From Fulvimarina endophytica (GTDB lineage: Bacteria > Pseudomonadota > Alphaproteobacteria > Rhizobiales > Rhizobiaceae): DNA of 64,000 nt. Numbering within the stretch: the first letter of the stretch is position 1; each line of letters opens with the position of its first letter. Location: positions 496,001 through 560,000 of the forward strand of contig NZ_QURL01000001.1 in NCBI RefSeq assembly GCF_003403015.1, in the 5' to 3' direction. A program made the translations under genes and the position numbers. The notes beneath the pieces were generated by a model that saw only the letters and a list, made by a program, of their open reading frames with translations, ran no database searches and had not been told where the DNA came from. Shown one piece after another: positions 39,381 through 48,104 of the stretch.

Positions 39381-40634
39381 TCAGACCTTGTCGAGACCGT
39401 AGCGGGAGTGGAGCCGTCGAACTGCGAGTTCCGTGAAATCGCTGTCGATCAGAATCGAGATCTTGATCTCCGAGGTGGTGATCGCGCGGATGTTCACGGG
39501 GATCTGCGCCAGCTCCTTGAAGGCCGTCGCCGCGACGCCGGTATGGCTGCGCATGCCGATGCCGATGACGGACACCTTGGTCAGGCCCGCTTCGCTCTGG
39601 ATCGCATCGAAGCCCGTCTCGTTGCGGGTCTTCTCCAAAACGTCGACGGCCTTGGCGAGATCGCCGGCCGGAACGGTGAAGGTCATGTCGGTGGACTGAC
39701 CGGACTCGGAGATGTTCTGGACGATCATGTCCACGTTCACGCCCGCATCGGCCAGCGGACCGAAGATCGCGGCAGCGACCCCCGGGCGATCGGCGACCCG
39801 CCGCAGCGAAATCTGCGCCTCGTCCTTCGAATAGGCGATGCCGGTGACGACTTCCTGTTCCATGATCTCATCCTCGTCGCAAATCAGCGTGCCGGGCGGG
39901 TTGTCGAAATCGTCCATGCCCGGTGCGTCGGGATCGTCGAAGGACGAGCGGACGAAGGTGCGGACCTTGTGCACCATGGCCAGTTCCACGGAACGGACCT
40001 GCAGCACCTTGGCACCGAGCGAAGCCATTTCGAGCATTTCCTCGAAGGCGATCTTGTTCATCCGCCGGGCCTTCGGCGCGATACGGGGATCGGTCGTGTA
40101 GACGCCGTCCACATCGGTATAGATATCGCACCGATCGGCGTTCAGTGCGGCCGCGAGCGCCACGGCCGACGTATCCGACCCGCCACGGCCCAAGGTCGCG
40201 ATCCGGTTGTCCGGCGCGATCCCCTGGAAGCCCGCGACGACGGCGACCTGACCCTCGCCGAACCGGCGCACGATGTCCGAGCCGTCGATATCGGTGATCC
40301 GAGCGGCCCCGTGGGCGCTATCGGTCTTGAGCGGGATCTGCCAACCCAGCCAGGAGCGTGCATTGACGTCCATCGACTGCAGGACGATGGCGAGGAGACC
40401 GGCCGTCACCTGCTCTCCGCTGGCCACGATCGTGTCGTATTCGCGAGCGTCGTGCATGGCGCTCGCCTCGCGGCACCACGCGACGAGTTCGTTCGTCTTG
40501 CCGGCCATGGCGGAGACGACCACGGCGACTTCGTGCCCGGCATCGACCTCGCGTTTGACATGGCGGGCCACATTCCGGATGCGGTCGATGTCGGCGACGG
40601 AGGTGCCGCCGAATTTCATTACGAGACGGGCCAT
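39381..40634 (-). CDS. lysC: Aspartate kinase
   Basis: First step of the aspartate family pathway (Lys, Thr, Met): aspartate to aspartyl phosphate. 417 residues: the kinase domain with KFGGTSV at residues 7-13 and LGRGGSDTSAVALAAAL, followed by two C-terminal ACT domains (ISLRRVADRPGVAAAIF; VSVIGIGMRSHTGVAATAF) for feedback inhibition. The internal segment NPPGTLICDEDE is typical. It is upstream of ptsP, an order common in Rhizobiales, and divergent from ubiG. Confidence 0.97.
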   Translation of the reverse strand: MARLVMKFGGTSVADIDRIRNVARHVKREVDAGHEVAVVVSAMAGKTNELVAWCREASAMHDAREYDTIVASGEQVTAGLLAIVLQSMDVNARSWLGWQIPLKTDSAHGAARITDIDGSDIVRRFGEGQVAVVAGFQGIAPDNRIATLGRGGSDTSAVALAAALNADRCDIYTDVDGVYTTDPRIAPKARRMNKIAFEEMLEMASLGAKVLQVRSVELAMVHKVRTFVRSSFDDPDAPGMDDFDNPPGTLICDEDEIMEQEVVTGIAYSKDEAQISLRRVADRPGVAAAIFGPLADAGVNVDMIVQNISESGQSTDMTFTVPAGDLAKAVDVLEKTRNETGFDAIQSEAGLTKVSVIGIGMRSHTGVAATAFKELAQIPVNIRAITTSEIKISILIDSDFTELAVRRLHSRYGLDKV

Positions 40635-40898
40635 GGGATAACGAGCATGGCAGCGGACGGGCGATACCCTGCGCGCTGCGAAGTCCTTCGTGTTTCGTTC
40701 GGCTGCCCTAGGGGGATCCCGCCGGGAGCGCGTGTTCCCGTAAACGAGGACAAGCCTTTTGACAATCGTTGCCTCGGCTCGCCGCCGGCGACCCCACGGA
40801 CGCCATGTCGCGACATCGGGAGCGGATGATATCTTGACTTCGCCGCCCGCCGCCGAAGATCGGTCTCAAGGCCGGATACCGACGAAGAGGGAAACGCG

Positions 40899-41648
40899 AT
40901 GAGCCAGACTCAGGGCACGACGATCGACCAGGACGAGATCGATCGCTTTTCGCGACTGGCCGCCGAATGGTGGAACCCCAAAGGCAAGTTCAAGCCGCTT
41001 CACAAATTCAACCCCGTCCGTCTTGAGACGATCCGGGAACAGGCCGCGCTCAACTTCGATCGGCAACTCAACCAGATCCGCCCCTTCGAAGGACTGCGGC
41101 TTCTCGATATCGGTTGCGGGGGCGGCCTGATCGCGGAACCCATGCGCCGGCTCGGCTTCGACGTCGTCGCGGCGGATGCGTCGCAAACGAATATCGAGGT
41201 GGCCCGCCTGCATGCCGAGGAGGCCGGTCTCGACATCGATTACCGGGCGACGACTGCCGAGGACATCGCCGCGAAGGGCGAGACCTTCGATGTCGTCCTC
41301 GCGCTCGAGATCGTCGAGCACGTCTCGGATGTCCCCTTCTTCCTCACCACATGCGCCGACATGGTGAGACCGGGCGGTCTTCTTTTCGTCGCGACCATCA
41401 ATCGGACGGCGAAGGCCCTCGCCTTCGCGATCGTTGGTGCCGAATACGTGCTCGGCTGGCTTCCCAAGGGCACACACCAGTATTCGAAGCTCGTGCGGCC
41501 GAACGAGATCGAGGCGCCGGTAGAGGCTGCCGGCCTCACGGTCATCGAGGAGATGGGCGTCGTCTACCATCCGCTCGAAGATGCCTGGAAGCGCTCGACG
41601 GATACATCGGTGAACTTCATGAGCATTGCCCGCAGGCCTGGGAACTGA
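40899..41648 (+). CDS. ubiG: Ubiquinone biosynthesis O-methyltransferase UbiG
   Basis: SAM-dependent methyltransferase for both O-methylation steps of ubiquinone synthesis. 249 residues. [19 protein letters not shown] is the family start; motif I is [10 protein letters not shown] at about 68-77, and EIVEHV and [14 protein letters not shown] are UbiG hallmarks. ATG with GAGGG seven bases upstream. Divergent from lysC, as in many Rhizobiales. Confidence 0.97.
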   Translation: MSQTQGTTIDQDEIDRFSRLAAEWWNPKGKFKPLHKFNPVRLETIREQAALNFDRQLNQIRPFEGLRLLDIGCGGGLIAEPMRRLGFDVVAADASQTNIEVARLHAEEAGLDIDYRATTAEDIAAKGETFDVVLALEIVEHVSDVPFFLTTCADMVRPGGLLFVATINRTAKALAFAIVGAEYVLGWLPKGTHQYSKLVRPNEIEAPVEAAGLTVIEEMGVVYHPLEDAWKRSTDTSVNFMSIARRPGN

Positions 41649-41974
41649 TCTCCGATCGACGATCGGTTTTCCGTTCCAGGTGCCGCGCCGCTGACTTTCG
41701 CATCACACGAGCCGTCGGCTCCGCCCGGACCGACAGGCTTTGGCCGGAGTGTCCGACGAAGAACAGTCCGCGCCCTCGGAGTAAAGAAGTCGCGCTTCTG
41801 CAACAGCCTCCGGTCACCCCTTGATCAAGACGACTGGCCAGCCTCGATCATGACAATTCGTTAAGGTTTGGGTAACCATCCTAGAGTAATGAGGGACAAT
41901 GGCACATGAAGTGCCTTGAGCCCAGTGCGGCAACCATCTGTGCGTGGTTCTGAAAGATCCGAAAGAGGACGACG
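41649..41974. promoter_or_regulatory. Intergenic region with weak ubiG terminator and CtrA-like site
   Basis: A short stem CCGAT / ATCGG followed by TTTT at 41652-41670 could end ubiG. At 41861-41876 TTAAGGTTTGGGTAAC differs by one base from the CtrA consensus TTAA-N7-TTAAC. It lies about 100 bases before the next ATG and is AT-richer than its surroundings. No gene in between. Confidence 0.45.
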
Positions 41975-42316
41975 ATGAGCGTGCCTGCTTCCGAAAATGC
42001 AATTCGCGAACAGAGCTGTCCCGTTGCACTGAACCTTCTGGCGCAGCTTATCCGCACCGAAGGTGAGGTGCGTGCCGAACTGATCCTGGAGATCCCGGAC
42101 GAGACGCGCGCGCAGCTCGGTTTCTTCTGTTACGGCCGTGTCCATCTGCGCACGCTCGCCTTCGACATCATCCTCGCATGCGACCTGAAGGATCTGCGCA
42201 AGATCGCCGGAGCCAAGGGCGACCTCCTCCGTCAGCAGGCCGAAGACTTCAAGAAGGAAGCCAAGGCGAAGAACGGACGCTCCAAGGGCGTCACGCTCGC
42301 CCGCAGGGTCGGCTGA
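41975..42316 (+). CDS. Conserved-looking small protein of unknown function
   Basis: 113 residues, start ATG with AGAGGA upstream. The N-terminal half looks like a compact alpha-helical or mixed domain (CPVALNLLAQLIRTEGEVRA, then LGFFCYGRVHLRTLAFDI), with two cysteines. The C-terminal 30 residues are basic (KKEAKAKNGRSKGVTLARRVG), which would suit nucleic-acid or membrane contact. No signal peptide. I do not recognise the family. It is an isolated plus-strand gene. Confidence 0.75.
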   Translation: MSVPASENAIREQSCPVALNLLAQLIRTEGEVRAELILEIPDETRAQLGFFCYGRVHLRTLAFDIILACDLKDLRKIAGAKGDLLRQQAEDFKKEAKAKNGRSKGVTLARRVG

Positions 42317-42362
42317 TCACAGGCGATCCTGCGGTTCGCCAGAGGCTCGCAGGGCAGAGGAT

Positions 42363-42851
42363 TCAGTTGCGATCCTCGGGCAGCGCAGGAAGCGGCAGGG
42401 CGGCGATCCCCTCTTCGGACAACGCCTCGACCTCGCTGGGCGTCGCTTCGCCGTAGACGCTTCGCTTCTCGGTCTCGCCGTAATGAATCTTGCGAGCTTC
42501 CTCGGCGAAACGCGGCCCGACATATTCCGACCTGCTGCGAAATTCCCTTGCCTGAGCGTGCAGGGCCGACCAGAGTTCAGCCAATCGTTGCGCACCAGGT
42601 CCCAAATGCCCCTCGTTCGCGGAAGATGCTTGGGGTGTCGTCGCCGGCACGGCGGCCATGGTTTCAGGCTCCGTTTCGCGCGCAGTCCCGGACGAAAGGG
42701 CCGGACGCATGAGGGCCTTGCGGACTTCCGACGTTCCACAGATCGCGCAGGCGACCAGCTTGCGCTGCAGCTGGGCATCGCAATCCTCGCCGGACCGGAA
42801 CCAGACATCGAAGCGGTGACCGCCCTCGCATTTCAGCGCATAGCTGATCAT
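42363..42851 (-). CDS. DUF1178 family protein
   Basis: 162 residues. The N-terminus MISYALKCEGGHRFDVWF with a later CAICGT is the family signature and suggests a zinc-ribbon-like start (three Cys and one His within about 45 residues). The middle is variable and the C-terminal half conserved (FRSRSEYVGPRFAEEARKIHYGE, EEGIAALPLP). Its ATG overlaps the stop of the preceding carbon-nitrogen hydrolase (ATGA). Function unknown; it is regularly found after a nit-like hydrolase and glutaredoxin gene in alphaproteobacteria. Confidence 0.9.
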   Translation of the reverse strand: MISYALKCEGGHRFDVWFRSGEDCDAQLQRKLVACAICGTSEVRKALMRPALSSGTARETEPETMAAVPATTPQASSANEGHLGPGAQRLAELWSALHAQAREFRSRSEYVGPRFAEEARKIHYGETEKRSVYGEATPSEVEALSEEGIAALPLPALPEDRN

Positions 42852-43738
42852 TCGCCGCGTTCCGTCTCCAGGGACGCTCCGGCTCCCACCTGAACAATGC
42901 GGCGCCCGGCCCGAAAGTCCCGCGCATTGCGGAGGTTCGGAACCTTGGCGCGGACATCCGCAGACAGTCCCGTATCGATGTCGGCGACAGCGATGCCGGG
43001 CTCGTCGCCGACGACTTCGGCCAGAACGTCGCCCCACGGACCTATGATGATCGAATGGCCGTAGGTCTCGCGACCATCGTCGTGCCGCCCGCCCTGAGCG
43101 GCGGCAAGCACGTAAGCGCCGTTCTCGATCGCCCTCGCCCGCAGAAGCACATGCCAATGGGCCATTCCCGTCTGACGGGTGAAGGCGGCGGGCGCCGTCA
43201 GGATGTCGGCCCCGAGAAGAGCCTCCTCCCGAAAGAGGTGGGGGAAGCGCATGTCGTAGCAGATCGCAAGCCCCATCCGCGCCTGCGCCTCGCCGAACGC
43301 CATCGGTACCACCACTGCATCCTCACCCGGGCGATAGGTGCGCGATTCGCGCCAGCTTTCGCCATTGTCGAGATCCACGTCGAACATGTGGATCTTGTCG
43401 TAGCGGGCCAATACATCCCCGTCCGGCCCGAAGACGAGCGCGCGATTGGCGACCCGGCCGTCCTCGAGGGCAACGGCGATCGAACCGAGGTGGATGTGAA
43501 CACCATGAGCCTTGGCGAGCCGGGATGCCGTCCGGGCGACGGGATCGTCGGTCTGCGACCGGATCTTCGCCATCAGGTCGTCCCGGTCGCGCTGGACGAG
43601 ATTCGTCATCTCGGGCGACTGGATGTAGTCGGCATCCGCCGCCACGGCCTGCTCGACGAGATCGGCGAACCGCTCGGCATTCTCGTTCGGGTCGATACCC
43701 GATCGCATCTGCAACACGGCGGCACGGAAAGTGGTCAT
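42848..43738 (-). CDS. Carbon-nitrogen hydrolase, deaminated-glutathione amidase-like (Nit)
   Basis: Nitrilase-superfamily amidase. 296 residues with the complete catalytic triad: Glu43 (SPEMTN), Lys115 (RYDKIHMFD) and Cys160 (AICYDMRFP). The overall wording matches the Nit1/Nit2 branch, which removes deaminated glutathione formed by transaminases. The position next to grxC fits glutathione housekeeping. Substrate is inferred from the family. Confidence 0.92.
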   Translation of the reverse strand: MTTFRAAVLQMRSGIDPNENAERFADLVEQAVAADADYIQSPEMTNLVQRDRDDLMAKIRSQTDDPVARTASRLAKAHGVHIHLGSIAVALEDGRVANRALVFGPDGDVLARYDKIHMFDVDLDNGESWRESRTYRPGEDAVVVPMAFGEAQARMGLAICYDMRFPHLFREEALLGADILTAPAAFTRQTGMAHWHVLLRARAIENGAYVLAAAQGGRHDDGRETYGHSIIIGPWGDVLAEVVGDEPGIAVADIDTGLSADVRAKVPNLRNARDFRAGRRIVQVGAGASLETERGE

Positions 43739-43861
43739 TCGGATTCTCGAACGGATAGAGGAGACGGGTGGATCCGCGCCTTCCTGTGGCGTGGACCGAT
43801 CACGGACGAAGGTCGCATCGCTTTTCGGGTCAGCACGCGAGCCGGTCCGAGCAGGGCTATC

Positions 43862-44119
43862 TCAAGCCGAGAGAAGCGGATCGAGCTTGCCGGCGCGATC
43901 GAGCGCGAAGAGGTCGTCGCACCCACCCACATGGGTCTCGCCGATGAAGATCTGGGGGAACGTCGAACCGCCTTTCGCCCGCTGGATCATCTCCTGGCGC
44001 AGTTCGGGCGATCCGGTCGCATCCTTTTCCTCGTAGCTGACCCCCTTGTCGTCGAGCAGACGCTTGGCACGGGCGCAGAAGCCGCAGAGCTGGCGGGTAT
44101 AGATCGTGATGTCGGGCAT
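43862..44119 (-). CDS. grxC: Glutaredoxin 3
   Basis: Glutathione-dependent thiol oxidoreductase, cytoplasmic. 85 residues with the active site CGFC at 12-15, the cis-Pro FPQIFIGE and the GG pair in VGGCDDL that bind glutathione. An extra Cys sits after the GG. The ATG at 44117-44119 gives the standard MPDITIYTR start. It follows comF by 47 bases and precedes the Nit-like gene on the same strand. Confidence 0.96.
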   Translation of the reverse strand: MPDITIYTRQLCGFCARAKRLLDDKGVSYEEKDATGSPELRQEMIQRAKGGSTFPQIFIGETHVGGCDDLFALDRAGKLDPLLSA

Positions 44120-44166
44120 GGGCGTCTCGTTCTCAGGAGCGATGCGTGATGAACGAGGATATGGCT

Positions 44167-44916
44167 TCATCCCTCGAAAGCCGCAACCCGCGCGAATGTC
44201 AGAACCGCGACGGAGCCCGCCCCCGCGCGCTTCAGCGCCTTCGTCGCGCTTCCGACGGTCGCGCCGGTGGTGAAGACGTCGTCGACGAGGAGGATGCTGC
44301 GTCCGCGAACGAGATCGCGGGCTGCAGGTGGTGTTTCGAAAACGCCCTTCACATTATCCCGCCTCTGATTGCGCTTCAGCCCGACCTGACTGACGGTCGC
44401 CTTCTTCCTTACCAATGCCGTCGGCCCGTAGTCCTTGCCGTTCAGGCGAGCGATCCGACGCGCGAGTTCCGCCGACTGGTTGAACTGGCGGTGCAGCAGG
44501 CGGCGGCGATGGAGCGGAACGGGAACGATCAGGTCGGCATCTTCGAGAACCTCCCGACCGGCCCGCACCATCCAGGATGCCATCAGCGGCACGAGATCGA
44601 GCCTGTCGTGATATTTCAGAGCCGATACGAGGCGACGCGCCTTCTCGTCGTAGAGAACCACCGATCGCAATCGCTGGAAGTCCGGCGGATCGGCGATCGC
44701 TTCGGGCGATACGGTCTGGTCCGGCTGATCATAGGGAAACGGCAGGCAGAGAATATCGCAGTAGGGCCGCTCCAGAAAGCGGAGCGACGACCAGCATGTC
44801 GGACAGACACCGGCCGGTTGGTCGACGGCGACCCCGCAGGCGGAGCAGACCGGAGGAAACAACAGATCGGCGACCGTTCGTCCGAGTGCCCGCCCAATTC
44901 CGCTCCAGACTTGCAT
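44167..44916 (-). CDS. comF: ComF family phosphoribosyltransferase-like protein
   Basis: 249 residues. The N-terminus has two CxxC pairs (CSACG...CPTCW), a zinc finger typical of ComF. The PRTase domain shows VPVPLHRRRLLHRQFNQS and the PRPP loop ILLVDDVFTTGATVGSA. ComF takes part in DNA uptake in competent bacteria; its role in non-competent alphaproteobacteria is unclear. The start is ambiguous between the ATG at 44916 and a GTG six bases upstream that is better placed for GGAGAG. Confidence 0.9.
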   Translation of the reverse strand: MQVWSGIGRALGRTVADLLFPPVCSACGVAVDQPAGVCPTCWSSLRFLERPYCDILCLPFPYDQPDQTVSPEAIADPPDFQRLRSVVLYDEKARRLVSALKYHDRLDLVPLMASWMVRAGREVLEDADLIVPVPLHRRRLLHRQFNQSAELARRIARLNGKDYGPTALVRKKATVSQVGLKRNQRRDNVKGVFETPPAARDLVRGRSILLVDDVFTTGATVGSATKALKRAGAGSVAVLTFARVAAFEG

Positions 44917-45115
44917 TGCCACGCCGTTCTCTCCACGTGGGTCCGATAAGAGGTCTCGCGCGCCGCCGCGAGCGACGGTTTGCGGAGAACCGTGAAGAAG
45001 ACTAACCCATCGATCCGGTGAACGCCTGCGGTTTGTGACGACCGAACCCGATTTGACGGCGCCCGACACGACAGAGGCCGCCCCTCGCGGCGCAGGCCGG
45101 AAGAGAAGCAGCCGA

Positions 45116-46021
45116 ATGACCCCCTCGACCCCCGACACGCACGCCCGACCGATCATCGATCGCGACCTCGCGGTGAGCCATCGCCTGAGATGGGCGCAGC
45201 GGGATATGGGAAGGGACGCGAATTTTCTCCATGCCTACAGCGCCGAGGAGCTCGTCGATCGCATCACGGTCACGAAGCGGCAATTCGATCGGTGCGCCCT
45301 GGTCGACGATCGTTCAGATCATCTTTCCGCGCGGCTTCGTGGCCTCTCGCATGTCCGCGGCGTCGTTGCGATGGCACCCGATGCCTCGCTGCTGTCCGGG
45401 GACCGGCTCGGCATCGTCGCCGAGGAAGAGGCGTTTCCCTTCGAAGCAGGCTCGCTCGATCTGGTGATGTCGAACCTGACGCTGCAATTGACCAACGACA
45501 CACCGGGAACGCTCATCCAGATCCGCCGGGCGCTGAAGCCGGACGGACTGTTCTCGGCGGCCCTGCTCGGCGGCGAGACGCTTTTAGAACTGCGCCAGTC
45601 GCTTCTGGCGGCGGAGGCGGAACTCAGCGGCGGCGTATCGCCCCGGGTCGTACCCTTTCCGGACATTCGCGATCTCGGAGCCCTCCTCCAGCGCGCGGGC
45701 TTCGCGCTGCCCGTGACCGATACCGACAGGCTGACGGTTCGCTATGCGACACTCTTCGATCTGATGACCGATCTGCGCGCCATGGGCTGGGCGAACATGC
45801 TGTCCGAGCGCACGCGAAAGCCGACGACGAAGTCGTTCTTCATCAGGGCGGCGGAGATCTATGCCGAACGATTCTCCGATCCGGACGGACGTATCCGCGC
45901 GACCTTCGACTTTATCTACCTGTCGGGATGGGCGCCGCACGAAAGTCAGCAGGAGCCGGCCCGCCGTGGCAGCGCCGAGGTGAGCATGAAGGACGTGCTC
46001 TCACCCGGCGGACCAGTATGA
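45116..46021 (+). CDS. Methyltransferase-fold protein related to NDUFAF5/BioC
   Basis: 301 residues. The family of alphaproteobacterial relatives of human NDUFAF5, usually beside comF. Recognisable segments are MSNLTLQLTNDTPGTLIQIRRAL, PFPDIRDLGALLQRAGFALP and LRAMGWANMLSERTRK. The SAM motif I is degenerate: the expected glycine-rich loop reads ALVDDRSDHLSARL, without any glycine. It may thus have lost SAM binding or use another fold detail. Start ATG at 45116 with AGAGAAG upstream; a GTG at 45035 is possible. Divergent from comF. Confidence 0.85.
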   Translation: MTPSTPDTHARPIIDRDLAVSHRLRWAQRDMGRDANFLHAYSAEELVDRITVTKRQFDRCALVDDRSDHLSARLRGLSHVRGVVAMAPDASLLSGDRLGIVAEEEAFPFEAGSLDLVMSNLTLQLTNDTPGTLIQIRRALKPDGLFSAALLGGETLLELRQSLLAAEAELSGGVSPRVVPFPDIRDLGALLQRAGFALPVTDTDRLTVRYATLFDLMTDLRAMGWANMLSERTRKPTTKSFFIRAAEIYAERFSDPDGRIRATFDFIYLSGWAPHESQQEPARRGSAEVSMKDVLSPGGPV

Positions 46022-46058
46022 CGACGCGATCGCGATAGCAGACGAATCTGATTGAATG

Positions 46059-46301
46059 TCAGGTTCCGATGGCCGCTTTCACCGAGTTGGAAATACCCTG
46101 CCAGGCAGCCGCAAGATTCAGCTCGGTCAACGCAGCGAAGAGCGCGATGGCCATCACGCCGCCGATCAGCGCGTATTCGATCGCGGCAGCTCCCGCGCGA
46201 TCCGCCATGAGAGCCGACAAGCGCGCCCCTGAACTCGGGCGCGATTTCCGTGCTGGTCCATTGGCGGTTTTGGGAATGCCGGAATGATCCGAGAACGGCA
46301 T
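46059..46301 (-). CDS. Flp-family type IVb pilin-like protein
   Basis: 80 residues from an ATG that shares one base with the upstream stop (TGATG). It has a long polar leader of about 35 residues, then the class IVb signature DRAGAAAIEYALIGGVMAIALFA: a small-residue cleavage site, Glu at position +5 and a hydrophobic helix. The C-terminus (WQGISNSVKAAIGT) is normal for Flp. No cpa/tad assembly genes or prepilin peptidase are nearby. It may be a minor pilin or a pseudopilin-like membrane protein. Confidence 0.8.
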   Translation of the reverse strand: MPFSDHSGIPKTANGPARKSRPSSGARLSALMADRAGAAAIEYALIGGVMAIALFAALTELNLAAAWQGISNSVKAAIGT

Positions 46302-46651
46302 CAGCACGCTCCCTGACGATGGCCGTCGCCGAAGATGTAGCAGTCGCCTGGGCCGGACTGCGTCATGCTGCGCTGGACCCGGTAGGTCCCCCCGCCATCG
46401 ACCGAGCCGATGGAACCCGTGGTCATCATGTCGATCCCCGGACCGCCCATCGCGGTCAGCAGGCCTTCGTTCTTGATCGCGGGGACCGCGATCAGTCCGA
46501 GGGCGGCGATCGAGATGCCGAACAGGATCGAGCCGCGGATCAGAAGCGACCGGAACTGCGCGACCGGCGCTCTGGGATCGAATTCTTCCAGATCGCGGCT
46601 CTTGATCTCGTATTCCACCATGGCCCTCAGATCCTTCGTCAGGCGTCGCAT
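46301..46651 (-). CDS. Small single-pass membrane protein upstream of the Flp-like gene
   Basis: 116 residues if started at the ATG at 46651; a second ATG at 46621 has the better spaced GAGG and gives 106 residues. A charged N-terminal part (EYEIKSRDLEEFDPR), one membrane helix (LLIRGSILFGISIAALGLIAV), then a Gly/Ser/Thr-rich outer part with one Cys near the end. Its TGA overlaps the start of the Flp-like gene, so the two are coupled. No known family. Confidence 0.7.
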   Translation of the reverse strand: MRRLTKDLRAMVEYEIKSRDLEEFDPRAPVAQFRSLLIRGSILFGISIAALGLIAVPAIKNEGLLTAMGGPGIDMMTTGSIGSVDGGGTYRVQRSMTQSGPGDCYIFGDGHRQGAC

Positions 46652-46884
46652 TTCCTGAAGAATATATGAGTGAGGAGTGAATGGCGCCTTAACACTTGGC
46701 AAGGAGGACAAAGCCCATCGCCCGGTTACCGGGTTCTTTATCCTGTATGCGGAAGGTCCCATTGCCGCGTTGTGCGAGTTCGCTTACGGCCGAATGCAAG
46801 GCCCCGAGGCGCGAGCCGACGGAACCGCGACTGGGGACCAGAGATCAGAATTGATGAGGCCGGTCCCATCCCCGCATCGCAGGA

Positions 46885-47307
46885 TCAGCCGAGAAGCTCC
46901 TGCAGGGGAGCGATCAGGGGTTCGTCCGCCGGCGGCATGGGATAGGAGCGCAGTTGCGACGCCCGGATCCATTTGACCAACTGGCCTTCCCGCCCGCGTG
47001 CGATCCCCTCGAAGCGACGGCAGACATAGAGCGGCATCAGGAGGTGGAAGTCTTCATAGCGATGGCTTGCGAAGGTCAGGGGAGCGAGACACGCCTCCCT
47101 GGTTTCGACGCCGAGTTCCTCGCGAAGCTCGCGGATCAGACAAGCCTCCGGTGTCTCGCCCTGTTCCACCTTGCCGCCCGGAAACTCCCAAAGACCGGCG
47201 AGACTTTTGCCCTCCGGCCGCTGGGCGATGAGGATCCGGCCATCGGCGTCGACAAGGGCGCAGGCCGCGACCAGCAGGATGGAGAAGCTGCCTTGCGCGC
47301 TCGTCAC
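46885..47307 (-). CDS. mutT: MutT-type Nudix hydrolase ((deoxy)nucleoside triphosphate pyrophosphohydrolase)
   Basis: Sanitises oxidised nucleotides such as 8-oxo-dGTP. 140 residues with a complete Nudix box, GGKVEQGETPEACLIRELREE. Starts with GTG at 47305-47307, overlapping the stop of the GNAT gene in GTGA. The combination argJ-GNAT-mutT on one strand is common in Rhizobiales. Substrate is inferred from family and context. Confidence 0.93.
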   Translation of the reverse strand: MTSAQGSFSILLVAACALVDADGRILIAQRPEGKSLAGLWEFPGGKVEQGETPEACLIRELREELGVETREACLAPLTFASHRYEDFHLLMPLYVCRRFEGIARGREGQLVKWIRASQLRSYPMPPADEPLIAPLQELLG

Positions 47308-48104
47308 ACCCTCACCTCTTCGCGCGCGCGATAAACGTAGCGATAGGCCTCAGTGAACCCGAAGGATCGATAAAGAGCCAACCCCGGCTCGTTCGAAGCC
47401 TCGACCTGCACCCAGGCCGTCTTCGCGCCGCGATGCCTGACATAGGAAAGCGCCGACGCGACGAGTTCGCGGCCGATGCCCTTGCGGCGATGGTCTGCTG
47501 CGACAGCCACATCGAGCACGCCGGAGATATCGCGCTCGTGGATCGCCATCGCGACGCCCAGGGAGGCGCCTGCCGGCTCCTGTCTCACGAACATCGTCTT
47601 CACCGGCGCAATGTCCTCGATGACGCGCTTCAGACCGTTGGCGAGTTTGGGCGAACGGCCGTGAACCGACAGGCTCGCATCCACATATCGCTCGATATCC
47701 TTGAACGGCAGACGATCGATGGTTCCGGTCAGGTCGACTTCGGAAAGATCCGCCGTCAGGACGCAGGATTCGTCGAACCGGGGCCAGCCCTCCTCGTCGA
47801 GATGTTCGACGAGCGCCGGTGGGGCGAGCGGCGACAAGCGGAAGACGATCGGTCGACCGGCTTCGCGAAATCGCCTCTCGATCGCCGAGATCCGCTCCGG
47901 GATACGGGCGTTGTCGCCCGGATCGAGCGGATTGACCGAGTTCAGCCGCCGCGCCGGATAGGCGGGCGTCAGCCTAATCGCCCATGTCCCGTCGAACTCG
48001 GTCACCGAGGCCGGGAATGCCCTGAATCCGAGTGCTTCGAGACGCCGGATACCGGCAAGTCGGCTCGGCGGGTCAGCTCCGATAATCGCCATTGATCGCG
48101 ACAT
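47304..48104 (-). CDS. GNAT family N-acetyltransferase
   Basis: 266 residues with the GNAT fold in the C-terminal half: the acetyl-CoA loop [15 protein letters not shown] and the terminal [22 protein letters not shown]. The N-terminal 100 residues ([25 protein letters not shown]) belong to the duplicated form. Overlaps the argJ 3' end by 32 bases from the ATG at 48104; the ATG at 48092 is an alternative start. Position between argJ and mutT is conserved in related genomes, but the acceptor is unknown. Confidence 0.88.
   Translation of the reverse strand: MSRSMAIIGADPPSRLAGIRRLEALGFRAFPASVTEFDGTWAIRLTPAYPARRLNSVNPLDPGDNARIPERISAIERRFREAGRPIVFRLSPLAPPALVEHLDEEGWPRFDESCVLTADLSEVDLTGTIDRLPFKDIERYVDASLSVHGRSPKLANGLKRVIEDIAPVKTMFVRQEPAGASLGVAMAIHERDISGVLDVAVAADHRRKGIGRELVASALSYVRHRGAKTAWVQVEASNEPGLALYRSFGFTEAYRYVYRAREEVRV

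Noticed and set aside
40759-40787. TTGACA upstream of ubiG
   Set aside because: Perfect -35 word but the sequence 17 bases on is CCGGCG; no -10 box.
46677-46976. Plus-strand frame of 99 codons between the small membrane protein gene and mutT
   Set aside because: Starts with GTG, overlaps mutT antisense, and matches nothing known.
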